DNA from: Sphingopyxis sp. 2PD
GTDB lineage: Bacteria; Pseudomonadota; Alphaproteobacteria; Sphingomonadales; Sphingomonadaceae
Assembly (NCBI RefSeq): GCF_005503695.1
Contig: NZ_SCMU01000003.1
Location: 186,001-250,000, forward strand
Direction of reading: 5' to 3'
DNA length: 64,000 nt
Part shown: piece after piece, positions 1 to 9,264 of the stretch
Layout of the letters: each line of letters opens with the position of its first letter
Numbering within the stretch: position 1 is the stretch's first letter
Program-made: the position numbers and the translations under genes
Notes under the pieces: model-generated
What the model saw: the letters and a program-made list of their open reading frames with translations, nothing else
The model's database searches: none
What the model was told of the DNA's origin: nothing

Positions 1-590
1 TATTCGGTGATCGGCGTGTCGATGACGCGGCGCGCGCCAAATTCGTCGAGCAGCCCCTGCGTGACCTTGTACGCACCCTGATATTCGGCGACTTCCTCGC
101 CCATCACGAACACCCGGTCGTCGGCGCGCATTTCCTCGGCCATCGCATCGCGCAGCGCCTCGCGGACGGTCAGGCGGATCATCGCGGTGCCTTCGGGAAT
201 GGCGGGGTCAGCGACCGCGGCTTTCGCCTTCACGGCGAGTTGTTCGGTGCCGCTTTCGGCGTTCTTGGGCGTTTCTTCTTTGGGTGTATCGGCCTTCGGC
301 GCTTCGGCAGCGGGCGCAGGCGCGGGCGCCGGTGTCGCCGCTTCCTCCCCCTCACCCGTAATCGTCGCGATCACAGTGCCGACCTTCACATTGTCGGTGC
401 CCTCGGCAATCAGGATCTGGCCGATCGTGCCTTCGTCGATCGCTTCAAATTCCATCGTCGCCTTGTCGGTTTCGATCTCGGCCAGGATGTCGCCCGATTT
501 GACCGTGTCGCCTTCCTTGACGAGCCATTTGGCGAGCGTGCCTTCTTCCATCGTCGGCGACAGCGCCGGCATCTTCAATTCGATGGCCAT
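1..590 (-). CDS. pdhB: Pyruvate dehydrogenase E1 beta subunit with N-terminal lipoyl domain, partial
   Basis: The gene reads leftward and its 3' end lies outside the window, so only about 196 residues are visible. Residues 1-80 form a biotinyl-lipoyl domain with the swinging-arm lysine at about position 43 in [10 protein letters not shown]. An Ala/Pro-rich linker of about 50 residues follows, then the start of the E1-beta transketolase domain ([33 protein letters not shown]). A lipoyl domain fused to E1-beta is typical of alphaproteobacterial PdhB. With PdhA it decarboxylates pyruvate and acetylates lipoate in the cytoplasmic PDH complex. The ATG lies one base after the pdhA stop, so the pair is co-transcribed and probably translationally coupled. 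Confidence 0.95.
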   Translation of the reverse strand, partial: MAIELKMPALSPTMEEGTLAKWLVKEGDTVKSGDILAEIETDKATMEFEAIDEGTIGQILIAEGTDNVKVGTVIATITGEGEEAATPAPAPAPAAEAPKADTPKEETPKNAESGTEQLAVKAKAAVADPAIPEGTAMIRLTVREALRDAMAEEMRADDRVFVMGEEVAEYQGAYKVTQGLLDEFGARRVIDTPITE

Positions 591-591
591 C

Positions 592-1662
592 TCAATATTG
601 CTCCACCAGCACGTCGCTATACAGGTCGGGAAGTTCGGGTTCGGGCGCGCTTTCGGCAAAGTCGGCCGATTCCGCCACGATCGCCCGGATTTCCTTGTCG
701 ATATCCTTGAACTTCTCTTCGGTGATGCCCGCGTCGAGCATGACTTTCTTCAGATGTTCGAGCGCGTCGGACTTGTCGCGCACCGCCTGTACTTCCTCGC
801 GGCTGCGATATTTGGCGGGGTCGGACATCGAATGGCCACGGTAGCGATAGGTTTTGAGCTCCATCAGCACCGGCCCCTTGCCCGCGCGCACCCATTCGAG
901 CGCGGCTTCGGCGGCGCCGCGCACCGCGAGCACGTCCATGCCGTCGACCTGCATGCCGGGGATGCGGAAGCTTTCGCCGCGGCGATAGAGCTGATCCTCG
1001 GCCGACGAGCGATTGACCGATGTACCCATCGCATATTGGTTATTCTCGATCACGAAGATGATCGGCAGCTTCCACAGCTCGGCCATGTTGAAGCTTTCGT
1101 ACACCTGCCCCTGGTTCGACGCGCCGTCGCCGAAATAGGACATCGCGACCCCGCCGTCGTCGCGGTACTTGTGCGCAAAGGCAAGGCCGGTGCCGAGCGA
1201 CACCTGCGCGCCGACGATGCCGTGGCCGCCATAAAATTTATGCTCGACGCTGAACATATGCATCGACCCGCCCTTGCCGCGCGAGATACCCGCGGCGCGG
1301 CCGGTGAGTTCGGCCATGATGACCTTGGGGTCGATGCCATAAGCGAGCATATGGCCATGGTCGCGGTACCCGGTGATCACGCTGTCCTTGTCGCCGTCGA
1401 GCGCCGACTGCAGGCCCACGGCAACGGCTTCCTGACCGATATACAGATGACAGAAACCGCCGATCAGCCCGAGCCCGTACAGCTGCCCCGCCTTTTCCTC
1501 GAAGCGCCGGATCAGCAGCATCTCGCGATAGAATTTCTCCAGTTCCGCCGGGGTGGCGTCATAGGGAACGGGATCACGCGGCCCTTCGCGATTGGTCACG
1601 GGCGACGGGGTCGAGGCAGTCTTTTTCGACGCGGCGGATGCGCGCGCGGGAGCTTTGGCCAA
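592..1662 (-). CDS. pdhA: Pyruvate dehydrogenase E1 alpha subunit
   Basis: The product is 356 residues, a normal E1-alpha length. The first 35 residues are an Ala/Lys-rich extension, followed by the dehydrogenase E1 domain. The thiamine diphosphate/Mg motif begins at GDG (residues 178-180) and ends near ENN (207). The [13 protein letters not shown] loop near residue 275 is the phosphorylation-loop equivalent. With PdhB it forms the heterotetrameric E1 that decarboxylates pyruvate. It is the first gene of a leftward pdhA-pdhB operon. Confidence 0.96.
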   Translation of the reverse strand: MAKAPARASAASKKTASTPSPVTNREGPRDPVPYDATPAELEKFYREMLLIRRFEEKAGQLYGLGLIGGFCHLYIGQEAVAVGLQSALDGDKDSVITGYRDHGHMLAYGIDPKVIMAELTGRAAGISRGKGGSMHMFSVEHKFYGGHGIVGAQVSLGTGLAFAHKYRDDGGVAMSYFGDGASNQGQVYESFNMAELWKLPIIFVIENNQYAMGTSVNRSSAEDQLYRRGESFRIPGMQVDGMDVLAVRGAAEAALEWVRAGKGPVLMELKTYRYRGHSMSDPAKYRSREEVQAVRDKSDALEHLKKVMLDAGITEEKFKDIDKEIRAIVAESADFAESAPEPELPDLYSDVLVEQY

Positions 1663-1776
1663 GGCGGGTTCCTTTGCAGTTAGCCGTTACGGCAAGGCTC
1701 CCTATAGGAGCGGCAAAGTGGGTTTGGCAACGCCCGGTTGGCGGCAAAGACGGTGCGATTACGAATGCAGCATTAT

Positions 1777-1810
1777 CCCGTCATTGCGCGCGCAGCGAAG
1801 CAATGACGGG
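1777..1810. repeat. Inverted repeat (cattgcg..gcaatg type)
   Basis: Eleven-base arms cccgtcattgc and gcaatgacggg enclose a 12-base GC-rich loop between pdhA and the ftsB-like gene. There is no T-run, so it is not an obvious intrinsic terminator. A related sequence recurs at 32,170-32,254, which marks it as a dispersed intergenic repeat. Confidence 0.7.
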
Positions 1811-1817
1811 CGGCGGC

Positions 1818-2141
1818 TTACTTCGCCGCAGGCTCCATCGGAATGATATATTCATCCTGATGATAGGCGCCCAGCTTTTCGCGCACATATTCCTCGGCCA
1901 GATCAGGATCGACGCTGCGCCGGTCAAGCAGATTGACCCGGTTCTGAAGCTCGCTTTCCTTCTTCGCGAGCTCGCTCAGCACAACGCGCTTCTTTTCGAC
2001 CGACTGGCTGTAGTCGCCCCAGGCGTAGAGCCCGGTTGGGCCGAAAATGATGTAGCCGATCATCGCCAGCACCGCGATCACCGCGACCGCGGGACCGACG
2101 GCCCGGTTCATCGATTTGCGGAGTTTGTGGCGCTGCGTCAT
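1818..2141 (-). CDS. ftsB: FtsB/DivIC-type septum formation initiator
   Basis: This 107-residue protein has a short basic cytoplasmic N-terminus, one membrane segment at about residues 14-36, a coiled coil at about 45-75 (SVEKKRVVLSELAKKESELQ) and a C-terminal EYVREKLGAYHQDEYI motif. That is the plan of FtsB/DivIC, a bitopic divisome protein that pairs with FtsL and FtsQ. It sits between eno and pdhA, a common alphaproteobacterial order. Assignment to the family is firm; the symbol ftsB is inferred from context. Confidence 0.85.
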   Translation of the reverse strand: MTQRHKLRKSMNRAVGPAVAVIAVLAMIGYIIFGPTGLYAWGDYSQSVEKKRVVLSELAKKESELQNRVNLLDRRSVDPDLAEEYVREKLGAYHQDEYIIPMEPAAK

Positions 2142-2198
2142 CGCCGTCCCTTGAATCAGAGTTGATTCATGGCGTCAAGGCGTCCGGTCACATATTAT

Positions 2199-2226
2199 CG
2201 TCATCCCGGCGAAGGCCGGGATGACG
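2199..2226. repeat. Inverted repeat (cgtcatcccggc type)
   Basis: A near-perfect palindrome with arms cgtcatcccggc and gccgggatgacg lies between the ftsB-like gene and the end of eno. The same arms recur around 20,479-20,557. It is a dispersed intergenic repeat of the kind common in sphingomonads, and a possible transcript-end structure for eno. Confidence 0.7.
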
Positions 2227-2245
2227 AATAAGGTGCAGTCTTGGC

Positions 2246-3577
<1,332 letters not shown>

Positions 3578-3723
3578 TTATCGGCGCGGCGCGGAAATCG
3601 CAATAATGCATAGGAATTTTGCGCGCCTATGGAACCATTCGGCGTGCCTTGCTATATATTCAGACAGGACCAAAGGGATGTTCGCCGTTGCGGCGCCCGA
3701 CATAAGAAGAAGAGGACAACGCC

Positions 3724-4269
3724 ATGGCCAAAGCCGCTACTCCCGCGACCAAGAAAGTTGCCGCTCCGCGTCCCAAAGCGCCTGCCAAGGCTGCCGCGAC
3801 CAAGGCTGCGCCGGCGCGCAAGCCCGCTGCCGCGAAGGCCGCAAAAGACCACCCGATCCGCGACCAGATCGCCGCAACCCGCGACACCATCAAGACCGAG
3901 GCATCGAAAAAGGCCGCATCGCTGAAGGATGAAGCCAACGCCCTGAAGAAGCAGGCGTCGGTGAAGGCGCGCGACGCCGCGACCAAGGGCAAGGACAAGG
4001 CCGCCGAAGCCGTTGGCAGCCTCGCCAAGCTGCTCGAAGACAGCGCCGGCACGGTCGACAGCAAGTTCGGCAAGCAATATGGCGATTATGCGCGCTCGGC
4101 GGCTTCGACCGTTGCCGGTCTTGCGACCTCGCTCGACAAGAAGGATCTTGACGAGCTGGCCGCGTCCACCCGCGACATGGTCAAGAAGAACCCGGCGATT
4201 GCGGTCGGTGCGGCCACCGTGATCGGCTTCGTGCTGGCCCGGATGCTCAAGGGCGGCTCGAACGATTGA
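3724..4269 (+). CDS. Ala/Lys-rich YqjD/ElaB-like membrane-anchored protein
   Basis: The product is 181 residues. The first 45 residues are a histone-H1-like Lys/Ala/Pro tail, residues 50-140 are long amphipathic helices, and the C-terminus (about 155-175, IAVGAATVIGFVLARML) is one membrane anchor. Tail-anchored helical proteins of this kind resemble E. coli YqjD/ElaB/YgaM, which tether ribosomes to the inner membrane. The basic tail could bind DNA or RNA, but that is inference. An AAGAGGA site precedes the ATG. It is first of four small same-strand genes reaching 5,484. Exact orthology to YqjD is uncertain because length and N-terminus differ. Confidence 0.75.
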   Translation: MAKAATPATKKVAAPRPKAPAKAAATKAAPARKPAAAKAAKDHPIRDQIAATRDTIKTEASKKAASLKDEANALKKQASVKARDAATKGKDKAAEAVGSLAKLLEDSAGTVDSKFGKQYGDYARSAASTVAGLATSLDKKDLDELAASTRDMVKKNPAIAVGAATVIGFVLARMLKGGSND

Positions 4270-4276
4270 TCGGCCG

Positions 4277-4741
4277 TTGCCATCCCCTGACCCGCACACC
4301 CCATCGACGCCCGACGCGCCCAGCTTTGACGGCATAAGCCACGGCTACGCGCCCAATGGCGCGCCGGTCGCGCCACCCCCGGTGCCGCTCGAACAGATTG
4401 TCGGGGACGTCGTCGACAATCTGTCGGCGACGGCGAAAGCCGAACTGGCGCTGATCGAGGCGCGGAGCGAGCTGGCGCTTTACGGCGCCAGCCGCGCGGC
4501 GATCTGGGGCGGCGTGGCCGCAACCGCGGCGGGCGTGGCGCTGCTGGCGCTGGCGTTCGGCGCGATATTGGTGTTGGCGCCGCGCGTCGGCCCGCTGCTG
4601 GCAACGCTGATCGTGGTCAGCGTGCTGCTGATCATCGCCGGCGGCGCGGCGTGGCGCGCGCACATCGGCTATGGCGACATCCGCACCGCGCTGCGGCGCG
4701 ACCTGACCGGCGAAGGATTTGACGATGCCGCGGACGCGTAA
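4277..4741 (+). CDS. Phage-holin-superfamily (YqjE-like) membrane protein
   Basis: This 154-residue protein has a Pro-rich N-terminus, a helical segment QIVGDVVDNLSATAKAELAL and two strong membrane segments at about residues 75-100 and 105-128. The arrangement matches the holin-X/YqjE family (PF07332 type), which in E. coli is encoded beside yqjD. The start is eight bases after the previous stop, so co-expression is likely. A direct role in lysis is not implied; family members are chromosomal and of unknown function. Confidence 0.75.
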   Translation: MPSPDPHTPSTPDAPSFDGISHGYAPNGAPVAPPPVPLEQIVGDVVDNLSATAKAELALIEARSELALYGASRAAIWGGVAATAAGVALLALAFGAILVLAPRVGPLLATLIVVSVLLIIAGGAAWRAHIGYGDIRTALRRDLTGEGFDDAADA

Positions 4742-5135
4742 CCGCCTGATCGCTGCCGCGCGCCGCTCGATGCTGCAACGCGCCGAACTCTATCGCCGGC
4801 TCGACGTCGCCAAAGCGGCGTTCAAGCCGGGCGCCTTGGTCGATCGCGGCAAATATCGGGTGAACGCGAAGATCGACGACGCCGCGCACGCGGTGCGGCA
4901 GGAATTTCGCAAAAACCGACTGCCCATCGCACTCGCCGCGGTGGCGGGCGTGGCGTGGCTGCTGCGCGAACCGATCAAGGAACATGCGCCGCGGCTGACC
5001 CAGAAGATTCAGGATATGGCGAATGCGGTCGCCGATCGACTGCGCCCCGCCGATGAAACCCCCGCCGATCAGGCCAGCGCCGACGACGGCGACCATGACG
5101 CACCAGTGGAGAATGACGATGAAGCCGTTCAGTGA
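4725..5135 (+). CDS. Hypothetical YqjK-like small membrane-associated protein
   Basis: The product is about 136 residues: a basic N-terminal helical half (RNRLIAAARRSMLQRAELYRR), one short hydrophobic stretch at about 66-77 (LPIALAAVAGVAWLL) and an acidic, disordered tail. The ATG at 4,725 follows GAAGGA at a suitable distance and overlaps the preceding gene by 17 bases; a TTG at 4,719 is the alternative. Its position corresponds to yqjK in the enterobacterial yqjDEK cluster, but sequence identity to YqjK cannot be asserted. Confidence 0.65.
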   Translation: MPRTRNRLIAAARRSMLQRAELYRRLDVAKAAFKPGALVDRGKYRVNAKIDDAAHAVRQEFRKNRLPIALAAVAGVAWLLREPIKEHAPRLTQKIQDMANAVADRLRPADETPADQASADDGDHDAPVENDDEAVQ

Positions 5136-5484
5136 AACCGCCAGCGACGCCCGCGCAAAAGCGAGTGAACTTGCGGAGAAAACCGCCGAAAATGCCCGAC
5201 TGACCGCCGAAGCGGCCAAGGCGCGGATCCAGGACAGCTATGGCCGCGCGCGCGCCGCGACCGGCGATTTCGCCGCCAAGGCGAGCGAGCAGGCTGGCGT
5301 CGCGCGCGAGGCCGCGAGCGAAGCCTATGAACGCGGCAAGGTGCAGGCCAAGCGTGCGAACAGCAAGCTCAAAGATGTCGCCGAAAAGCAGCCGCTGGCG
5401 CTCGTCGCCGGGGCGGTTGCGATCGGCGCGCTGCTCGGGTCGCTGCTCCCCAAGTCCGGCCCGTCGGATCGCAAGGACGATTGA
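5119..5484 (+). CDS. Alanine-rich coiled-coil protein with C-terminal membrane anchor (YtxH/YqjD-like)
   Basis: This 121-residue protein is almost wholly helical heptads rich in Ala, Glu and Lys up to residue 90. A C-terminal hydrophobic glycine-zipper segment PLALVAGAVAIGALLGSLLP and a short polar tail follow, a DUF883/YqjD-like layout. GGAGA at 5,107-5,112 is well spaced for the ATG at 5,119 and too close for the ATG at 5,113. It overlaps the preceding gene, so four genes form one transcription unit. It resembles the first gene of the cluster, suggesting an internal paralogous pair. Confidence 0.7.
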   Translation: MKPFSETASDARAKASELAEKTAENARLTAEAAKARIQDSYGRARAATGDFAAKASEQAGVAREAASEAYERGKVQAKRANSKLKDVAEKQPLALVAGAVAIGALLGSLLPKSGPSDRKDD

Positions 5485-5565
5485 CCGGCTTGCCGTAGCG
5501 GCGCCGCGCTGTTAGGGGCCGCGCCTTCTCCCCTTCCCCAGCGCCAGCCCGCAAGGAAAGCAGCC

Positions 5566-5781
5566 ATGAGCAAATTGCACCTCGTGTTCGGTGGACGCGT
5601 CAGCGATCCGCAGGGCACCGACTTCGTCGACCTCCACAACCTCGACGTCGTGGGCCTGTTCCCCGACTACAAGACCGCCGAAAAGGCGTGGCGCGCCGCG
5701 GCGCAGCGCACGGTCGACGATGCCGAAATGAAATATGTGGTGGTGCATCTGCACAAGTTGCTGCAGCCGGACAGCGAGTAA
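5566..5781 (+). CDS. DUF4170 family protein
   Basis: A 71-residue soluble protein that matches the small alphaproteobacterial DUF4170 family (LHLVFGGRVSDPQGTDFVDL at the N-terminus, DAEMKYVVVHLHKLLQP at the C-terminus). The family has no known function. The ATG follows AAGGAAAGC. It is separated from the upstream membrane cluster by about 80 bases and is probably its own unit. Confidence 0.8.
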   Translation: MSKLHLVFGGRVSDPQGTDFVDLHNLDVVGLFPDYKTAEKAWRAAAQRTVDDAEMKYVVVHLHKLLQPDSE

Positions 5782-5797
5782 GCGTTAAGGCACCAAT

Positions 5798-5895
5798 TAA
5801 ACCCCGTTCGCCCTGAGCTTGTCGAAGGGCCGTTCTTTCGTTGCAACGTCAAAATAAGAACGGTGCTTCGACAAGCTCAGCACGAACGGGGTTTG
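5798..5895. repeat. Long imperfect inverted repeat (ccccgttcg..cgaacgggg type)
   Basis: Arms of about 39 bases (5,799-5,837 and 5,857-5,895) pair with a few mismatches, enclosing about 19 bases. The outer parts are aaaccccgttcg and cgaacggggttt, with agcttgtcgaag and cttcgacaagct inside. It lies between convergent genes. This is a well-known dispersed sphingomonad intergenic element and could also end transcripts from both sides. Confidence 0.75.
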
Positions 5896-5909
5896 TTTCC
5901 CACGTCGGC

Positions 5910-6188
5910 TTACCGAAAATTATCCGCGTAAGCCTGGATCTTGAGCGTCCGCACCGGCGGCGCAACAACCTCCGCGTCGATGCCATTGCGGTCCGCATAG
6001 GCGACCGCCTCTTCGCGGCTCGCAAAGGTCAGCCGGATCTGGCGCTGCGTATCGCCGCTCCCGGCCCAGCCCATCAGCGGATCGGGCTTGCGCGCTTCGG
6101 CGGGCGCAAATTCCAGCATCCAGCGCTCCGTCCCGGCACGCCCCGACTGCATCGCATTTTTCGGTTTCTGGAAGATGCGCGCTTTCAT
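5910..6188 (-). CDS. NADH dehydrogenase accessory subunit, NDUFA4/NDUFS4-like (ETC complex I family)
   Basis: The product is 92 residues and begins MKARIFQKPKNAMQSG. The pattern W.LEF, DPLMGWAGSGDTQRQIRLTF and EEAVAYADRNG is typical of the alphaproteobacterial ETC_C1_NDUFA4 family related to the mitochondrial 18-kDa (AQDQ) subunit. It is expected to sit on the peripheral arm of complex I. It stands alone, convergent with the DUF4170 gene. Confidence 0.85.
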   Translation of the reverse strand: MKARIFQKPKNAMQSGRAGTERWMLEFAPAEARKPDPLMGWAGSGDTQRQIRLTFASREEAVAYADRNGIDAEVVAPPVRTLKIQAYADNFR

Positions 6189-6258
6189 CGGGACAGTCCT
6201 GCGTTGGTTGGGTTGCCCGTGCCTTAGCGGCTTGGCGGGCCGACGAAAAGAGCCAACC

Positions 6259-8721
6259 TTATGCGCCGCCGCGCCGCGCCTGCGCCGCCTTGGTCAGCAG
6301 GGTCGGACGCGCGTTCGCGGGATCTTCGGGCCAGCTGTGCTTGGGATAGCGCCCACGCATCTCGCGCGCGACATCGTGCCAGCTGCCGTCCCAGAAACTG
6401 ACCAGATCACGCGTCGTCTGGATCGGGCGGTGCGCGGGCGAGGTCAGGGCGAGGACCAGCGGCACCGGCGGATCGCCGATCGTCGGGTGCCGCGCCAGCC
6501 CGAACAATTCCTGCACCCGCACCGCGACCGTTGGCCCACCGTCGGCGCCATAATCAATCGAATGACGACTGCCGACCGGGGTAACATAATCGGCGGGCGC
6601 ATGTTTTTCGAGCAGCTGCCGCGCCGACCAGTCGAGCAGTCCCATCAGCGCGTCGGCCAGCTTGCGGTCGCCGATGTCGCGCAGCCCGCGGCACTCGGCA
6701 AGCAGCGGCGGCAACCAGATGTCGAGGCTGTCGGCGAGCGCGCCGGTCGATAGCGTATCGATGCCCGCGAACGAGGCACGCTGGCGCAGCGCCTGCGCCA
6801 GCGGTCCCCAGCCGATCAGCCCGAGTCCCTTGTCGCGCACCGCCGACAGCCGCAGCGCAATGTCATGATCGACATTGTCGCTGCGCCCCGCCTGCCCGCT
6901 GGTCAGCGCGATCGCACCGAGCCGCCGTTCGCGGCGATGATCGACGCGGTCGCTGGCGGCGTCGTAGCTGCTCGCCGCATGCGCAACGACGCGATCGGAA
7001 AAGATCGCCTCAACCTCCGCCTGGTCGATCGGCGCTGCGGCGAGGATGCGGACCCCGGCGGCATGACCCTGCGCATCGGCGATCGCGAGCCACTCGCTGC
7101 CCGCCAGCGGTTCGACCGGATCGATGCGATAGGCGCGGCCGCCGACGCTGAGATATTCGCCGCGCTGCCCGGCGCGTTGCCGCGCGACGCGGTCAGGCCA
7201 AGCCGTCGCGATCCAGCCGCCGATCGAGCGCGATGGCACCGGGTCGGTCCCCGCCGCCAACTTCTCGCCGATACCTGCCAGCCGCCGCGCCAGCCGCACC
7301 GCGCCCTCGCTGCGGTCGCCGCGCTGGCCGCGCCAGCGCCCGAGCCGCGCCTCGACATCCACGCCGCGCCCGCCCAGCCCCGGCTCGGTAAGCAGCACCG
7401 CGAGCCGCCCCGCCAACGCGCCCTCGCCCGCGCGCGCCGCGTCGAGCAACATATGCGCCAGCGGCACCGGCAGCGGGATCGCGGCGAGCGCCTTGCCATG
7501 CGCGGTGATGCGGCCGTCGTCGCCCAGCGCCCCGATCGCCTGCAGCCGCGTCTTGGCCTCGGCAATCGCTGCGGGTGACGGCGGGTCGAGCCAGCCGAGT
7601 TGGCGCGGATCGATGATGCCCCAACTGGCACAATCGAGTACCACCGGCATCAGGTCATTTTCATGGATTTCGGGCGGATCGAACGGCGGCATGCCGGCCG
7701 TCGCCGCGGCTTCCCACAGGCGGTAGGCGACCCCCGGCCCCTGCCGTGCGGCGCGCCCGGCGCGCTGCGTCGCCGACGCCTGGCTGGCGCGTTCAGTGAC
7801 CAGCCGCGCGATGCCCGCCGCCTTGTCGAAGCGCGGACGCCGCGACAGGCCCGCGTCGATGACGATCCGCACCCCGTCGATGGTCAAGCTGGTTTCGGCG
7901 ATACTGGTCGCAAGGACCAGCTTGCGCCCGCCATCAGGATCGCGAACGAGCGCTTTCCGTTGGAGCGCCGGATCGATCTGGCCGTGCAGGCGGTGGACGA
8001 CCAGCGGCAGGCCCGCCGTCTCGACCGCCACCGCGGCGCGTTCGATGTCGGCGGCGCCAGGCAGAAAGGCGAGCATATCGCCCTCCGCTTCGTCGGCCAT
8101 CGCCTGGCGTACCGCGACCAGCACGCTCGCCTCCAATCGGTCCTCGGCGCGGCGGCCGATGTGGCGCAGCTCGAGCGGGAAAATCTTGCCCTCGCTCTTC
8201 ACCACCGGCGCATTGCCGAGCAGCGCGCCGAACCGCGCGCCGTCGAGCGTCGCCGACATGGCGACCAGCCGCAAATCGTCACGCAGCCCCTGCTGCGCGT
8301 CGATCGCCAACGCGAGCGCAAAATCGCCGTCGAGGCTGCGCTCGTGGACTTCGTCGAACAGCACCGCCGACACGCCGGTCAGTTCGGGATCGGCAAGGAT
8401 GCGGTTACGGAACAACCCCGGCGTCATCACCAGCAATCGCGTCGCTGCCGACTGCTTGCTGTCGAGCCGCGTCGCATAGCCCACCGTGCCCCCCACCGGC
8501 TCCCCCATTTCATCGGCAACGCGTTCGGCCGCCGCACGCGCGGCGAGGCGGCGCGGCGACAGGAGCCAGACCGCGCCTTTGCACCAGGGCTGGTCGAGCA
8601 GCGCCGGGGCGACGCGCGTCGTCTTGCCCGCCCCCGGCGGCGCAACGACGACGGCATTGGGTTTCAGGATCAGCGCCGCGAGAATATCGGGCAACACCTG
8701 ATCGATCGGCAGCGCCTGCAT
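6259..8721 (-). CDS. hrpB: ATP-dependent RNA helicase HrpB
   Basis: The 820-residue product is a full-length DEAH/RHA helicase. Walker A is APPGAGKTTR (about 27-36), the DEVHER box is near 122-127, motif III is SATLDG, and motif VI is QRAGRAARQGPG. The C-terminal HrpB-specific domain follows (TDYVTPVGS-like segment ADYVTPVGSRHSIDYG). It is an ATPase with presumed RNA substrates, but its cellular role is poorly defined. Its ATG overlaps the stop of the upstream DUF1801-like gene by one base, indicating coupling. Confidence 0.93.
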   Translation of the reverse strand: MQALPIDQVLPDILAALILKPNAVVVAPPGAGKTTRVAPALLDQPWCKGAVWLLSPRRLAARAAAERVADEMGEPVGGTVGYATRLDSKQSAATRLLVMTPGLFRNRILADPELTGVSAVLFDEVHERSLDGDFALALAIDAQQGLRDDLRLVAMSATLDGARFGALLGNAPVVKSEGKIFPLELRHIGRRAEDRLEASVLVAVRQAMADEAEGDMLAFLPGAADIERAAVAVETAGLPLVVHRLHGQIDPALQRKALVRDPDGGRKLVLATSIAETSLTIDGVRIVIDAGLSRRPRFDKAAGIARLVTERASQASATQRAGRAARQGPGVAYRLWEAAATAGMPPFDPPEIHENDLMPVVLDCASWGIIDPRQLGWLDPPSPAAIAEAKTRLQAIGALGDDGRITAHGKALAAIPLPVPLAHMLLDAARAGEGALAGRLAVLLTEPGLGGRGVDVEARLGRWRGQRGDRSEGAVRLARRLAGIGEKLAAGTDPVPSRSIGGWIATAWPDRVARQRAGQRGEYLSVGGRAYRIDPVEPLAGSEWLAIADAQGHAAGVRILAAAPIDQAEVEAIFSDRVVAHAASSYDAASDRVDHRRERRLGAIALTSGQAGRSDNVDHDIALRLSAVRDKGLGLIGWGPLAQALRQRASFAGIDTLSTGALADSLDIWLPPLLAECRGLRDIGDRKLADALMGLLDWSARQLLEKHAPADYVTPVGSRHSIDYGADGGPTVAVRVQELFGLARHPTIGDPPVPLVLALTSPAHRPIQTTRDLVSFWDGSWHDVAREMRGRYPKHSWPEDPANARPTLLTKAAQARRGGA

Positions 8722-9107
8722 CAGGTCCGCGCCGCCGGGTTGCCGAGTTCGATATTGAGGCGGTGAGCCTCGGCGGCGAGCGTCGCAACCTGGTCCGCGG
8801 TGACCCCGGTCGCTTCGGTCAGCACCAGATTGCCGAGCTCATATTTGCCGCTCGCCTTGATCCGCGGCTCGATGTCGCGCAGCCGCTTGCCGCGCCAGAA
8901 ACCGAGCAGGACGCGGTGCTCCTCGGCGCGGATCAGGATGCACGGGCCGTTGGCCATGAACACCAGGTTGGTCCATTTGATCGTTTCTTCGAAGGACGCG
9001 GCGGAGCGGATCGCGGCGCGCATCATTTCGCAGCGTTCGCGCTGCCAGCCCGAGAGGGCGGCGATATAGGCATCGGGGGTTTCCGCTGCTGGACCCATCA
9101 TCGGCAT
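8721..9107 (-). CDS. DUF1801/YdhG-like protein
   Basis: With the start at 9,107 the product is 128 residues. It has the DUF1801 pattern: TPDAYIAALSGWQRERCEMMRAAIRS near the N-terminus, then IKWTNLVFMANG and EHRVLLGFWRGKRL. These proteins are small frataxin-like-fold proteins of unknown function. The start is chosen because GGGGGAA lies at the right distance and because the upstream in-frame sequence runs into a repeat. The stop overlaps the hrpB ATG. Confidence 0.8.
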   Translation of the reverse strand: MPMMGPAAETPDAYIAALSGWQRERCEMMRAAIRSAASFEETIKWTNLVFMANGPCILIRAEEHRVLLGFWRGKRLRDIEPRIKASGKYELGNLVLTEATGVTADQVATLAAEAHRLNIELGNPAART

Positions 9108-9126
9108 CGTCCGTTCCCCCGCAAAG

Positions 9127-9253
9127 CCCCTCCCCTTCAGGGGGGGGGGTTGGGGTGGGGGCCGTCGGCCTTGCGCAAGGCCGCTGGACCCCACCCGCTG
9201 CGACTAAGCCAGCAAGCTGGCAAGTCTCGCTGCCCTCCCCTGAAGGGGAGGGA
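9127..9253. repeat. Intergenic repeat with GC-rich inverted ends (cctccccttca / tgaaggggagg)
   Basis: The ends cctccccttca and tgaaggggagg form an inverted pair around about 105 bases. The interior, with ggggtggggg and gccttgcgcaaggc, resembles boilerplate intergenic repeats seen in many sphingomonad genomes. A tract of ten G bases at about 9,140-9,149 is a likely assembly or polymerase slippage site. Confidence 0.55.
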
Positions 9254-9264
9254 TTACCAAGAAT

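Noticed and set aside
187-1683. A 498-residue plus-strand frame
   Set aside because: It is antisense to pdhB and pdhA and shows no domain.
3630-3660. GGAAC upstream of the YqjD-like gene as a general-stress promoter
   Set aside because: No CGTT lies at 16-17 bases; the sequence there is ctatat.
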